From Gigantopelta aegis (Eukaryota; Mollusca; Gastropoda; Neomphalida; Peltospiridae): a stretch of 64,000 bases of DNA. The notes below the pieces were generated by a model. The model was not told the origin of the DNA and did not search any database. It saw only the letters and a list, made by a program, of their open reading frames with translations. Location of the stretch: NCBI RefSeq assembly GCF_016097555.1, contig NC_054703.1, forward strand, positions 3,775,751 to 3,839,750. Reading direction: 5' to 3'. Both the position numbers and the translations under genes were made by a program. This document shows, in pieces, positions 1-10,140 of the stretch. The number at the start of each line of letters is the position of its first letter. Position 1 is the stretch's first letter.

Positions 1-2790
1 GTGTAACTGTGTAACTGTAGTAGGTCTGACTGTGTAACTGTAGTAGATCTGACTGTAACTGTAGTAGGTCTGACTGTAACTGTAGTAGGACTGATTGTGT
101 AACTGTAGTAGGTCTGATTGTGTAACTGTGTAACTGTAGTAGGTCTGACTGTGTAACTGTAGTAGATCTGACTGTAACTGTAGTAGGTCTGACTGTAACT
201 GTAGTAGGTCTGACTGTAACTGTAGTAGGTCTGACTGTAAGTGTAGTAGATCTGACTGTAACTGTAGTAGGTCTGACTGTAACTGTAGTAGGTCTGACTG
301 TAACTGTAGTAGGTCTGACTGTAACTGTAGTAGATCTGACTGTAACTGTAGTAGATCTGATTGTGTAACTGTAGTAGGTCTGACTGTGTAACTGTAGTAG
401 GTCTGACTGTGTAACTGTAGTAGGTCTGACTGTGTAACTGTAGTAGGTCTGACTGTGTAACTGTAGTAGGTCTGATTGTGTAAATGTAGTAGGTCTGACT
501 GTGTAACTGTAGTAGGTCTGACTGTGTAACTGTAGTAGGTCTGACTGTAACTGTAGTAGGACTGACTGTGTAAATGTAGTAGGTCTGACTGTGTAACTGT
601 AGTAGGTCTCGTTGTGTAACTGTAGTAGGTCTGACTGTGTAACTGTAGTAGGTCTGACTGTGTAACTGTAGTAGGTCTGACTGTAACTGTAGTAGGTCTG
701 ACTGTGTAACTGTAGTAGGTCTGACTGTAACTGTAGTAGGTCTGACTGTGTAACTGTAGTAGGTCTGACTGTGTAACTGTAGTAGGTCTGACTGTGTAAC
801 TGTAGTAGATCTCGTTGTGTAACTGTAGTAGGTCTGACTGTGTAACTGTAGTAGGTCTGACTGTGTAACTGTAGTAGGTCTGATTGTGTAACTGTAGTAG
901 GTCTGACTGTGTAACTGTAGTAGGTCTGACTGTGTAACTGTAGTAGGTCTGACTGTGTAAGTGTAGTAGGTCTGACTGTGTAACTGTAGTAGGTCTGACT
1001 GTGTAACTGTAGTAGGTCTGACTGTAACTGTAGTAGGTCTGACTGTGTAACTGTAGTAGGTCTGACTGTAACTGTAGTAGGTCTGACTGTGTAACTGTAG
1101 TAGATCTGACTGTGTAACTGTAGTAGGTCTGACTGTGTAACTGTAGTAGATCTCGTTGTGTAACTGTAGTAGGTCTGACTGTGTAACTGTAGTAGATCTG
1201 ACTGTGTAACTGTAGTAGGTCTGACTGTGTAACTGTAGTTGGTCTCGTTGTGTAACTGTAGTAGATCTGATTGAGTGACTGTAGTAGATCTGACTGTGTA
1301 ACTGTAGTAGGTCTGACTGTGTAACTGTAGTAGGTCTGACTGTGTAACTGTAGTAGGACTGACTGTGTAACTGTAGTAGGTCTGACTGTGTAACTGTAGT
1401 AGGTCTGACTGTGTAACTGTAGTAGGACTGACTGTAGTAGGACTGACTGTGTAACTGTAGTAGGTCTGACTGTGTAACTGTAGTAGGTCTGACTGTGTAA
1501 CTGTAGTAGGACTGACTGTGTAACTGTAGTAGGACTGACTGTGTAACTGTAGTAGGTCTGATTGTGTAACTGTAGTAGGACTGACTGTGTAACTGTAGTA
1601 GGTCTGATTGTGTAACTGTAGTAGGTCTGATTGTGTAACTGTAGTAGGTCTGACTGTGTAACTGTAGTAGGTCTGACTGTGTAACTGTAGTAGGTCTGAC
1701 TGTGTAACTGTAGTAGGTCTGACTGTGTAACTGTAGTAGGTCTGACTGTGTAACTGTAGTAGGTCTGACTGTGTAACTGTAGTAGATCTGATTGAGTAAC
1801 TGTAGTAGGACTGATTGTGTAACTGTAGTAGGACTGACTGTGTAACTGTAGTAGGACTGATTGTGTAACTGTAGTAGGTCTGACTGTGTAACTGTAGTAG
1901 GTCTGACTGTGTAACTGTAGTAGGTCTGACTGTGTAACTGTAGTAGGTCTGACTGTGTAACTGTAGTAGGTCTGACTGTGTAACTGTAGTAGGTCTGACT
2001 GTGTAACTGTAGTAGGACTGACTGTGTAACTGTAGTAGGTCTGACTGTGTAACTGTAGTAGATCTGACTGTGTAATTGTAGTAGGTCTGACTGTGTAACT
2101 GTAGTAGGTCTGACTGTGTAACTGTAGTAGGTCTGACTGTGTAACTGTAGTAGGTCTCGTTGTGTAACTGTAGTAGGTCTGACTGTGTAACTGTAGTAGG
2201 TCTGACTGTGTAACTGTAGTAGGTCTGACTGTGTAACTGTAGTAGATCTGATTGTGTAACTGTAGTAGGTCTGACTGTGTAACTGTAGTAGGTCTCGTTG
2301 TGTAACTGTAGTAGGTCTGACTGTGTAACTGTAGTAGGTCTGACTGTGTAACTGTAGTAGGTCTGACTGTGTAACTGTAGTAGGTCTGACTGTGTAACTG
2401 TAGTAGATCTGATTGTGTAACTGTAGTAGGTCTCGTTGTGTAACTGTAGTAGGTCTGACTGTGTAACTGTAGTAGGTCTGATTGTGTAACTGTAGTAGGT
2501 CTGACTGTGTAACTGTAGTAGATCTGATTGTAACTGTAGTAGGTCTGACTGTAACTGTAGTAGGTCTGACTGTAACTGTAGTAGGTCTGACTGTGTAACT
2601 GTAGTAGGTCTGATTGTGTAACTGTAGTAGGTCTGATTGTGTAACTGTAGTAGGTCTGACTGTGTAACTGTAGTAGATCTGATTGAGTAACTGTAGTAGA
2701 TCTGATTGTCTTACTGTAGTAGATCTGATTGAGTAACTGTAGTAGGACTGATTGTGTAAATGTAGTAGATATGATTGTGTAACTGTAGTA
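1..2790. repeat. 23-bp (and 21-bp) tandem satellite, about 120 copies
   Basis: The unit is GTGTAACTGTAGTAGGTCTG plus ACT. A 21-bp variant lacks one GT and clusters in the first 350 bases and again near 2530-2590. Common variants are AGATCTG for AGGTCTG, ATT for ACT, and a CTCGTT version of the junction. The array runs off the left edge of the window, so its full size is unknown. Stop codons recur in each unit and no protein is encoded. It decays from about 2690 and ends just before the exon at 2838. Confidence 0.97.
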
Positions 2791-2837
2791 TTCGTTATAA
2801 CGAGGTCTGACCATGTTAAAACCTTGTTCTCTTTCAG

Positions 2838-2928
2838 AGCCGTCATTAAATCCGTACATAATTGTAGGAATTGTGGTTGGGTGCATTGTTGCAGTCCTCT
2901 TGATAGTAGCAGTGATCATATGTATCAG
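2838..2928 (+). CDS. Internal exon encoding a single transmembrane helix (unidentified membrane protein)
   Basis: Seen: a 91-bp segment lies between a good acceptor (pyrimidine-rich tract then CAG at 2835-2837) and a donor (CAG/GTACCA at 2926-2934). Read with a 2-nt entry phase it gives PSLNPYIIVGIVVGCIVAVL and then LIVAVIICI with a final split Arg codon. That is a run of more than 20 hydrophobic residues with small residues at its start, ending in a positive stop-transfer signal, which is the usual shape of a single-pass type I membrane helix. Known: invertebrate cell-surface receptors often carry the helix on its own small exon. Inferred: this is one exon of a receptor-like gene whose ectodomain would lie left of the window or inside the satellite-filled intron. 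No ectodomain or enzymatic domain was found nearby, so the family is unknown. The exon at 19869 has a compatible entry phase. Confidence 0.55.
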
Positions 2929-3065
2929 GTACCAAATTTTGCATGCACTATATTTGGGGAAACTTTTCAGTCTATCGAGTTAGGGAATAATATCTAGAGG
3001 TGGGATCAGATAAAAACCTACGATCTGTCATCGGATATTGGCTGCAGATCGGGGGTCCTCTATTA

Positions 3066-3960
3066 CAGAGACACTGTCTTCACCTCACTGCCAGTAATTG
3101 TAGCATGTGTCCACATAGAACCTTTTTAATGACTAAATTAAAGAGATTGTCTTCACCTCGCTGCCAGTAATTGTAGTATTTGTCCACATAGAACATTTTT
3201 AATGACTAAATTAAAGAGATTGTCTCCACCTCGCTGCCAGTAATTGTAGCATGTGTCCACATAGAACCTTTTTAATGACTAAATTAAAGATACTGTCTTC
3301 ACCTCGCTGTTAGTAATTGTAGTATGTGTCCACATACAGCCAGTTTAATGTCTAAATTAAAGAGATTGTCTTCACCTCGCTGTCAGTAATTGTAGCATGT
3401 GTCCACATACAGCCAGTTTAATGTCTAAATTAAAGATACTGTCTTCACCTCGCTGTCAGTAATTGTAGCATGTGTCCACATACAGCCAGTTTAATGTCTA
3501 AATTAAAGATACTGTCTTCACCTCGCTGTCAGTAATTGTAGCATGTGTCCACATACAGCCAGTTTAATGTCTAAATTAAAGATATTGTCTTCACCTCGCT
3601 GTCAGTAATTGTAGCATGTGTCCACATAGAGCCAGTTTAATGACTAAATTAAAGATACTGTCTTCACCTCGCTGTCAGTAATTGTAGCATGTGTCCACAT
3701 AGAGCCAGTTTAATGACTAAATTAAAGATACTGTCTTCACCTCGCTGTCAGTAATTGTAGTATGTGTCCACATAGAGCCAGTTTAATGTCTCAATTAAAG
3801 AGACTGTCTTCACCTCGCTGTCAGTAATTGTAGCATGTGTCCACATAGAGCCAGTTTAATGACTACATTAAAGAGATTGTCTTCACCTCGCTGTCAGTAA
3901 TTGTAGCACGAGTGCACATAGAGCCAGTTTAATGACTAAATTAAAGAGATTGTCGTCACC
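3066..3960 (-). repeat. 73-bp minisatellite, about 12 copies
   Basis: The period is exactly 73 bp, measured between successive CCACATAGA positions (3111, 3184, 3257, 3330). On the minus strand each unit reads CTTTAATTTAGTCATTAAA, then a short spacer and a TACAATTACTG core. The last units drift and the array ends in TTAATTTTT. The same sequence family occurs at 47860-48055 and as a sub-repeat inside the macrosatellite at 23216-27848. Confidence 0.95.
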
Positions 3961-4823
3961 TTAATTTTTAGCAACACGCGCCTCCCGCGTAACTGGGGCA
4001 TGCAAGACGTCACGTGACACCGATAAGAGCATCTTAGTTGTGCGCGGTGGTTTTACAGACTGCTTGTTTTAAACGCACACATTTTTTCACAGGATTACTG
4101 AATATGGGAACAATAAATTGTACCGGTACTCTTTGTTTGGAATTACGTATTACCACTACAGAATAATTTAACACAACCAAGTGAACATCAAAAGTCAACA
4201 AGTAAATCTTTTACACTCAACCAGCAGATCGCACGTGGTATTTGACCTACATTTGTTTTCCAACTCTAAGCCTTATTTATTTCTGTCTCAAATTCCAAGA
4301 ACAAAGAAACGACAAGTGTAATCGTAAATAGTAGGTTTAGTTAATGAGTTAAAAATATACATTACAAGTTCCTTAAGAATATAGCTATTATAAACAAGAA
4401 CAAGTCTATTAACGAACAATGCACCCAGGAAAAGTCGCTAAAAAAAAACCGGATACACGTTTGGCCACTGGACCGTCAATACTTGAAAGTAACGTGCGGC
4501 TTGTAAAACGGTGCTTTTTATAATATGAATGGATCCTCTAAAATGTCTAAAAAACCCAAAACAGGGGTGCGTTATAGTCCGGACGGGAAAACAAAATTGT
4601 GTTACGTAACGCTGTTCAATACCCCCCCCCCCCCCCCGTTGTAATGCCACATAACGCTTGGACTTACATTATACCCCCACCCCCTAAGCGTTACGTAATA
4701 GTTGAATGGCCCCTAACCTTAACCCTAAAATTAATATAAAAGTAAATACATTTATTTTGTATATAATAGAAAGGGCGGGGACTGGGAATTCGAAAGTCTT
4801 CCCACAAGAATATTACAGCCTAC
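3961..4823. other. Spacer without a recognisable gene
   Basis: Single-copy-looking AT-rich DNA with a 16-base C run at 4622-4637, a second C-rich stretch at 4673-4684 and a very short telomere-like CCCTAACCTTAACCCTAA at 4710-4728. No reading frame with protein-like composition was seen on either strand. Confidence 0.6.
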
Positions 4824-5136
4824 CTGTCGTGTTCTGTCTCTGAAGCTGCTGGCATCTCGCTCTCGGCATTGGATTTGCTGGAGCCTGGTTTGGCTGTTTC
4901 AGGATTGAAAAAGTGAACAATCCTCGTGTTTGATGTGACTAGTGATGCTTCTTCCCATTCAGGTGACTGACGACTGCGGCCTCACCCATATTTCCGATAT
5001 CAAATGTTTTTAAACACAACGTACATCGCGCTCTGTGACGATCAGGATCTGCTCCATCTTGACCTGATTTCGCGACCCAATCGTTGTACAGTTCCTTTGT
5101 TAACCACAGGTTACTGAACACACACTTTCCGGGCAT
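4824..5136 (-). CDS. BED-like zinc-finger exon, apparently disrupted
   Basis: Read on the minus strand from the ATG at 5136, the protein starts MPGKCVFSNLWLTKELYNDW and has a Cys-x2-Cys-x16-His-x5-His finger (CTLC...SHLNGKKHH). The pattern 'W..D / C.LC.KT.DI.NMG..A..SH..GKKH' is that of BED-like zinc fingers at the N-terminus of hAT-type transposases and domesticated relatives (family knowledge, not a search). A TAG ends this frame at 4939-4941. The next 110 bases, read two positions over, give the protein-like TSNTRIVHFFNPETAKPGSS and a plausible donor (GACAG/GTAGGC) ending at 4824. So this is either a frameshifted copy or a gene with an exon structure I cannot resolve. No catalytic domain follows on the minus strand, so it could be a host gene exon or a transposon fragment. 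Confidence 0.45.
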
Positions 5137-5164
5137 TTTAAATGGAGTCAATAGGTGCAATGGT

Positions 5165-5572
5165 CATTCAAATCATAGATACATCAAACTCGCGGCAAAA
5201 TCGTGATGATTTGCGCAATCGCAAGCGCAGATAGCCTGAGTTAATCTTTCGGGATCAGGCTAAAACGGAACCACTACCAAAACGGAACCATTTTCGTTGG
5301 CTAGGCTATAACGGCACCTCATTATATTGGCTAAAACGGGGCGTTGGGTCGGGGCTAAATATTGGTGAAACAAACCAGTTTTTCATACATTTTATTTACG
5401 GCAAGGACATAATTTTCCATAACTTTTCCATAGCCACGGTAACAAAACCTGATTTTCTAAAACTTTTAAGGTCCTGGAAAACACTGTGACGAATTTTTAA
5501 AACTTTCAAAGACTTTCCAAAACGCGTACGAACATCAGGGATTGTTTCGACTACCAAAACATGCGGCTGTAT
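5165..5572. other. Intergenic DNA with a degenerate dispersed repeat
   Basis: Around 5255-5345 the phrase 'aaaacggaacc' recurs in a short irregular tandem. The 5400-5560 part ('aattttccataacttttcc', 'ctggaaaacac') looks like an old dispersed repeat rather than coding DNA. No gene was seen. Confidence 0.4.
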
Positions 5573-5574
5573 AA

Positions 5575-5690
5575 GACCACACATTTTTACACGGTTCACG
5601 TTATAAATAATAGTGAGAGTAGGATGATGGAAATACATAGTGAAAAGGTTTAAGGCCAGCTCATTTTGCCCGAATGTCTTATTCGAAGAT
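5575..5690 (+). repeat. Dispersed repeat with GGCCAGCTCATTTTGCCCGA
   Basis: The segment ending in GGCCAGCTCATTTTGCCCGA shares more than 50 nearly matching bases with 50205-50265, including 'atgatggaaatacatagtgaa' against 'atgatggacatacatggtgaa'. The shared segment lies in the same orientation and is followed by a C run in both places, which marks a transposon-derived family. The family is not identified. Confidence 0.6.
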
Positions 5691-5754
5691 TTGCTCCCTC
5701 ACTAGGGGAGGGGGAAGTTGACCCACGCTGCCCCCCCCCCCCCCACCTACCCGC

Positions 5755-5862
5755 TGAGCCTAGTGGTGCACTCACTCTGGGTTGGAGCCGGTACTGGCAT
5801 GAAAAATCTCCCATTGCCTCAGGTGGGATACGAACCCAGTACCTACCATCCAGAGTTTTAAT
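5755..5862 (-). mobile_element. SINE head fragment (tRNA-derived)
   Basis: On the minus strand this contains GGTACTGGGTTCGTATCCCA, which matches the B-box region of the full SINE at 39354-39759, followed by the same body with CATGGGATTTTT-like and GGTACCGACTCC-like phrases. The 5' end and tail are missing. Confidence 0.6.
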
Positions 5863-5869
5863 GACTGTT

Positions 5870-6245
5870 AGTAACTTTTTTTTCTTTCTTATAATCATTT
5901 ATTTAATTTTATTTATTTTACATTTTTTATTATATTTTTGTTTAATTTAATTTAATTTTATTTATATATTCAATTTTATTTATTTATAAATATTAAATGT
6001 TTAATTTGTGACGTTATTTACGTTTATGCATACCAAAAAGCGAATACATTTAAACGCGATTAGCAATTATTGACCGTCATTGGGGAAAACATCGTTGCCC
6101 TCGGTCAATATCAATTTATTCGGTCCATGATATTGGCCGAAATGTGGTCAATAATGAGGCTTCGAGGTGAAGTCAACGACAAGTGACGCCACGCGAAATA
6201 AGGGTTCTATGTGATAACTAGTCTAGCAAGTCGTTTTCGTACACA
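5870..6245. other. AT-rich spacer with a small inverted repeat
   Basis: 5875-6000 is almost pure A/T. At 6068-6156 ATTATTGACC and GGTCAATAAT face each other about 75 bases apart, with a second pair (GGTCAATATC / GATATTGGCC) inside, so the segment could fold or be a tiny TIR element. No gene was seen. Confidence 0.4.
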
Positions 6246-6437
6246 ATTAAAGCGGCAGTATCCGGAATATTTTTTATTATTTAAGCATATAGAACAGAAA
6301 ATCCAATTACGTTTGGTGCATATATGACGCCGCACTCCGCATTGGTTTCATTACGCTGGCTTATCCAGGTCAAAAACAAAGCCAGTATTTCGAAAGTGGG
6401 GCACTTTTGACGGGCTCCTGCCGATCTCGGTTTTCAT
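6246..6437 (-). repeat. Dispersed repeat ending TTAAAGCGGCA, copy 1
   Basis: The reverse complement matches 20945-21136 along almost its whole length: 'taagcatatagaacagaaaa', 'tttggtgcatatatgacgcc' and 'gcactccgcattggtttcat' all recur there in the opposite orientation. The outer end TTAAAGCGGCA resembles the TTAAAGGGACATTCC ends of the elements at 37701, 48828 and 50821, so it may be a related family of terminal-inverted-repeat elements. Confidence 0.7.
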
Positions 6438-6439
6438 TG

Positions 6440-6768
6440 GCTTATCACAAGTGTGGAATTCCCCAACAAGAGATCACGTGAGATTTCGCAATTTTTGAAC
6501 AAATTTAACTGTCTTGATTGAGGGGTCGTCTCATTTCTCCAAAAATATTTATATCCATAGAGGTATGGTACAACGCCTTTCCAGGGGTCGGTGGGTGGGG
6601 GATTTGCCTAGAAATTTTGACAGTGGCCAGCTGTTGGCATACGCGTTACATGTAAGGGGGTGTTACTACTTACGTAACGCTCTAGGGGTAGAGGAAGAGG
6701 GTACTGTGTTCGATTTACGTAACATTTTTCAAGACTGTTATTTTTAAAAAGGTGTTTTTTGGAAATGC
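6440..6768. other. Spacer, no gene seen
   Basis: Mixed-composition DNA. Short frames here have no protein-like pattern. Confidence 0.4.
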
Positions 6769-7192
6769 GCGGTCAGTCTAGGATCGATCCCTATCGGCGG
6801 GTATATAAAAGACCATGGTATGTGATATCCTGTCTGTGGGATGGTACATATAAAGGATCCCTTGCTAAAAAAAACAACAAATGTAGCGGGTTTCCAAGCC
6901 GCGTGTGCAGGGATTTCAGCGGGGTTGGGGTTATAGTTTATATGGGGCCATGCTCCCCCAGAAAATACATTTAAATTTGTTTTAAGCTTGGGCAAGTAAG
7001 GGTTTCGACCTCCAATACCGTCCCCCTGCACATGCACCCGATTCCTCTCTAAGATTATATGTCAAAATTACCAAATGTTAGACATCCAACAGCAGATGGA
7101 AGGAAGCATAGGATATGTTTTATTTAACGACGCACTCAACACATTTTATTTACGGTTGTATGGCGTCGGATGATTATTAAATCAATGTGCTC
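6769..7192 (+). mobile_element. tRNA-derived SINE carrying two nested insertions
   Basis: The body phrases 'ggatcgatccctatcggcgg', 'tatcctgtctgtgggatggt' and 'aaatgtagcgggtttcc' and the tail 'tatatgtcaaaattaccaaa' are those of the SINE family also seen at 13455, 36062 and 48048. Between 'gggtttcc' and 'tctctaag' a 146-150-bp foreign segment is inserted (6896-7045). After 'agcagatg' the tail is split again by the 3' end of another SINE read on the minus strand (about 7100-7167), and then resumes with 'atgattattaaatcaatgtgctct'. The promoter head is missing. Confidence 0.75.
6896..7045. mobile_element. Small insertion inside the SINE
   Basis: This stretch interrupts the SINE body and is bounded by TTCC on both sides (6892-6895 and 7042-7045), a possible 4-bp target duplication. 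Its ends carry GTGTGCAGGG and CCCTGCACAT facing inwards, which suggests a short terminal inverted repeat. No coding capacity. Confidence 0.5.
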
Positions 7193-7364
7193 TAACTTTG
7201 ATGTCGTTAACACACCCCCCCCCCCCCAATTTTACCCTTTCCAAACGAAAGAATATTTATTTGAATTTGTCGATTTTAACACGTAAAATTAAAAAGTGAA
7301 AACGTTCATTGTCTACTTTAGTATATTTTATTTAAAAATATATATACATGATTAATGTGTTACT

Positions 7365-7520
7365 AGTGTAACAGAAAAAAAATCAACCTCCACTGAGGGG
7401 ATTTGAACCACGGACTCTCACTACGAGAGTCCAGCGCTCTACCAACTGAGTTAATAGGGAAATTCCCACTAGCTACTGCCAGTAGGAGCACTTTATACCA
7501 ACACTACTACACTAGTATAC
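7365..7520 (-). mobile_element. tRNA-derived SINE, second type
   Basis: On the minus strand it reads like a tRNA: an A-box-like AACTCAGTTGGTAGAGCG, an anticodon-arm hairpin GGACTCTC / GAGAGTCC, and a B box GTGGTTCAAATCCCC, followed by AGTGGAGG and a T run. The 5' acceptor strand does not pair with the 3' side and the anticodon stem is too long with a five-base loop, so I call it a tRNA-derived SINE head and not a tRNA gene. ACTAGTGT-type sequence lies at both edges. Confidence 0.6.
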
Positions 7521-8316
7521 AAACTAAATTTTGAAAGTTCTACTAACACTTATAAATATTAATTCTGAAATAGGAAGGTACGATTGTCGATAATACATTG
7601 TCAAGATCAAACCGGTTTTTACGAAAGACTCTAGTACCGTATAGAACCGACCGTTCTTCGTACAGAGCAAGATTTCTCTTTTAATTTTTTAAGACGAACC
7701 CTACAGTTTAAAATCTGCAAACGCACATGTTAACTAAAACTGACAACAGGCTGTCGTTTGTGCTTTGCCGAGCTATGGCGGCACAGGCGACGAATCAAGC
7801 ATATACTTTTGACGATCTCAGTTCATAGCGAACACACATGAGTTTTTTAAAAGTGCATTTGTGCATGTATTTCATATTTGTACATGATGTTATAATATAG
7901 TAACAAGAGTATGTAACTTTAAAAATAAACAAATAACTTCAAAATACAACGTATTCAACTTGCATTAACTATGAAACGAAATAAACAATAATTAGAAACT
8001 GATCGAAATTTTGTTTTATTTCTTGTGTATTGTACCGTAGGTCTAAAATACGTAGGTATGGCTTGTACGTGTTGTATGTTTTTTCATGACTAACATTAAT
8101 TCGGACCAACTGCAAAATGGAGTAAAATTATTATTTTGTATTAATATTTTTTTTCATAAGTGATAACTATTGTGATGTCTGTGAATTTACATAAAACTTT
8201 ATTATGACTTTTTTAAACAAAGATATTTTGAAAATTTCCGTCAATGGTTTGGGTACCAGACGTTTCCTTTCCAAGCCAGTTCCTTCCCAACTATTTGTCG
8301 GTTCGCCCCTCCCTCC
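7521..8316. other. Spacer, no gene seen
   Basis: AT-rich DNA with no protein-like frame, splice-flanked exon or repeat that I recognise. Confidence 0.4.
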
Positions 8317-8321
8317 AATAC

Positions 8322-8489
8322 GCTGGCGTAGCAAGGGGGGGGGGGAGGGGGCAGCTGCCTCCCACTTATCAGATATTTTGCTTTATAGTAGTGTAAAAGA
8401 GTAAATATAAAAGTGTGCCCCCACCACCACCACCACCCCCCCCCCCCCCCCCCCACACACACACTTTTTGGCACCTTCCTACGCCACTG
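8322..8489. mobile_element. MITE-like element with TGGCGTAG ends and 5-bp target duplication
   Basis: The left end is CGCTGGCGTAGCAAGG. The right end read backwards is CAGTGGCGTAGGAAGG, an inverted repeat with two or three differences. CAATA flanks it directly on both sides (8317-8321 and 8490-8494). The 168-bp interior is dominated by G and C runs (8334-8343, 8438-8453) and encodes nothing. Confidence 0.65.
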
Positions 8490-8639
8490 CAATATTATGT
8501 TAGGCAGTAAAGATGACATTGAATAATATGCATGGGTGTTAGTGATCACATGACTTATTTTACCTATAAACGTTGTCATGTTTCATAATTTTGATTTTGG
8601 GGTTTTTTCCACACCAAACCCGACGAACTGACTTATTGT

Positions 8640-8760
8640 GTGTGTGTGTGGGGGGGGGGGGGGGGGGGGCGGGGCAAATTTTATTATCAGTCTTCAAACC
8701 TACCTGGATGCTGTGAAGAGCGGGGGGGTGGGGGGTGGGGGGGGTGCAAACAAATATAAT
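8640..8760. repeat. GT/G-run low-complexity stretch
   Basis: GTGTGTGTG passes into a G run (8650-8669), followed at 8720-8750 by a second G-rich purine stretch. Simple sequence only. Confidence 0.8.
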
Positions 8761-8924
8761 ACATGTAAATGGCAAAAATTATTCAGGGTGTGAACAGTCT
8801 TTAGGGCTACACAACCTGGATTCCTATTTTATCCTACCAGTAATTTAAAACAAAACAAAAACAACAATAACATCCCCTCCACCCAAATATTATTTTTAAA
8901 ATGGTATTATTATATGCATGGTAC

Positions 8925-9152
8925 ACATGCATGTAAGGTTATATGGGCTATTCTTTCTGATGGGCAGCAAGCAATCTTTTATATATGCAGCATCCCACAG
9001 ACAGCATGGTACATACCACAGCCTTTATTACACCAGCTGTGGAGCACTGGATAGAATGAAAAATAGCTCAATGGACCCATTGACGGAAATCGATCTTATA
9101 TCTACCGCACATTAGGTGATTGCCTTACCACTGGGCTATGTCTTGGCCCTAT
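8925..9152 (-). mobile_element. tRNA-derived SINE, diverged copy
   Basis: The minus strand begins with an A-box-like CATAGCCCAGTGGTAAGG, then a decayed B box, then the family body 'cattgagctatttttcattc', 'ccagctggtg'-like and 'gtctgtgggatgctgcatat'. The tail is missing. Many substitutions relative to the 36062 copy suggest an old insertion. Confidence 0.65.
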
Positions 9153-9921
9153 ATACAATATTGACAGGTTTCGCATTACAATTTGATTGGATTCATATTA
9201 CAATTGGATATTCTTGCATTAATTAAGCAAATATTAATTGCAGGATTGATTAATTAAATTTGTTCTTATTTTTCACAAGTAGGCTTGACCTAAATAATGT
9301 AAAAGTGGTGAAAAAATAGCACACGCAAACTGATAATATCAGTGATAGAGATAGTGTGCCTTTAAGCAAAAAGAAAAAAATCATATCATCGTGTTATTAC
9401 TATTTGATATTTTAGCATTTGATATTTTAGCATTACTTAAACTAAATGCTAACATAATCTACAGGAGAAAATAGTAAAATAAAAATTCAGTAGGACTTAC
9501 ATGTTTTATAATCTTCTGTCACAGGATTTGCGGTCTAAAAAACAACACTGACGGTTGACTTTCAAGTGCCATTTGTCTTATCTCATGGCAACGATCCGTG
9601 TTTTTTACAATATCTTGTCACTTGGAAAACTGTTTCCTTTTTCCGTGGTATTGAGGAACACACAAAAAAAAACCCCACAAAGAAGGCATTATTTATAGAA
9701 CCTTTCACAAAATGATACAGCTGCAAAATCGTTTACTTGTTTTTCATAGTGTCACCTGGGACCCTGTTGTCGCGTAAAGCCACCAGTTGAGGAGTTGCAT
9801 TCGCCATTGTTTTATTAGGCCATGAGAATGAAAGTTATAGATTTGCGTCCACCGCCCGCATACCGTGAAAGGTACCGCTGAAAATTTTCATAATTTGCAC
9901 AAAAAAGGCACTTAATGATCA
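9153..9921. other. Spacer, no gene seen
   Basis: AT-rich sequence. One short direct repeat, 'tttgatattttagcat', is at 9405-9433. No gene or known repeat was recognised. Confidence 0.4.
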
Positions 9922-10140
9922 TCACACAAATTCAAGTTCCAAATCGTCAATAGTGGTAATGTCTACGACGTCCTTTGCGCCAAAACTGCCATCTCCGTCA
10001 TAAATTCTGATGTGTAGGCCAGTAGAGCATTGAATCCTCAAGCAGGAAGCAGTATATTCCAAACATTGAATCAGCGCATCGAATAGACCAAAGGAAAACT
10101 TCGGCTCTCGCACGGTGCATTTGCCGATTTCCCGTTGATT
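9922..10140 (-). CDS. Unidentified exon-like reading frame with acidic C-terminus
   Basis: The minus-strand frame is open from a TGA at 10141-10143 to a TGA at 9922-9924 and reads EIGKCTVREPKFSFGLFDAL, then LIQCLEYTASCLRIQC, GLHIRIYDGDGSFGAKD and an acidic end IDDLELEFV. The balanced composition, regular cysteines (4 in 70 residues) and mixed codon use look protein-like, unlike neighbouring frames. A nearby ATG (MEDYLPHEINGKSA...) runs in a different frame, so the true start is unclear. It could be a terminal exon with its acceptor near 10130. I do not recognise the family and assign no function. Confidence 0.35.
   Translation of the reverse strand, partial: NQREIGKCTVREPKFSFGLFDALIQCLEYTASCLRIQCSTGLHIRIYDGDGSFGAKDVVDITTIDDLELEFV

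Noticed and set aside
7380-7465. Apparent tRNA gene on the minus strand
   Set aside because: Good A and B boxes, but the acceptor stem does not pair and the anticodon arm is wrong in length, so it is a SINE head.
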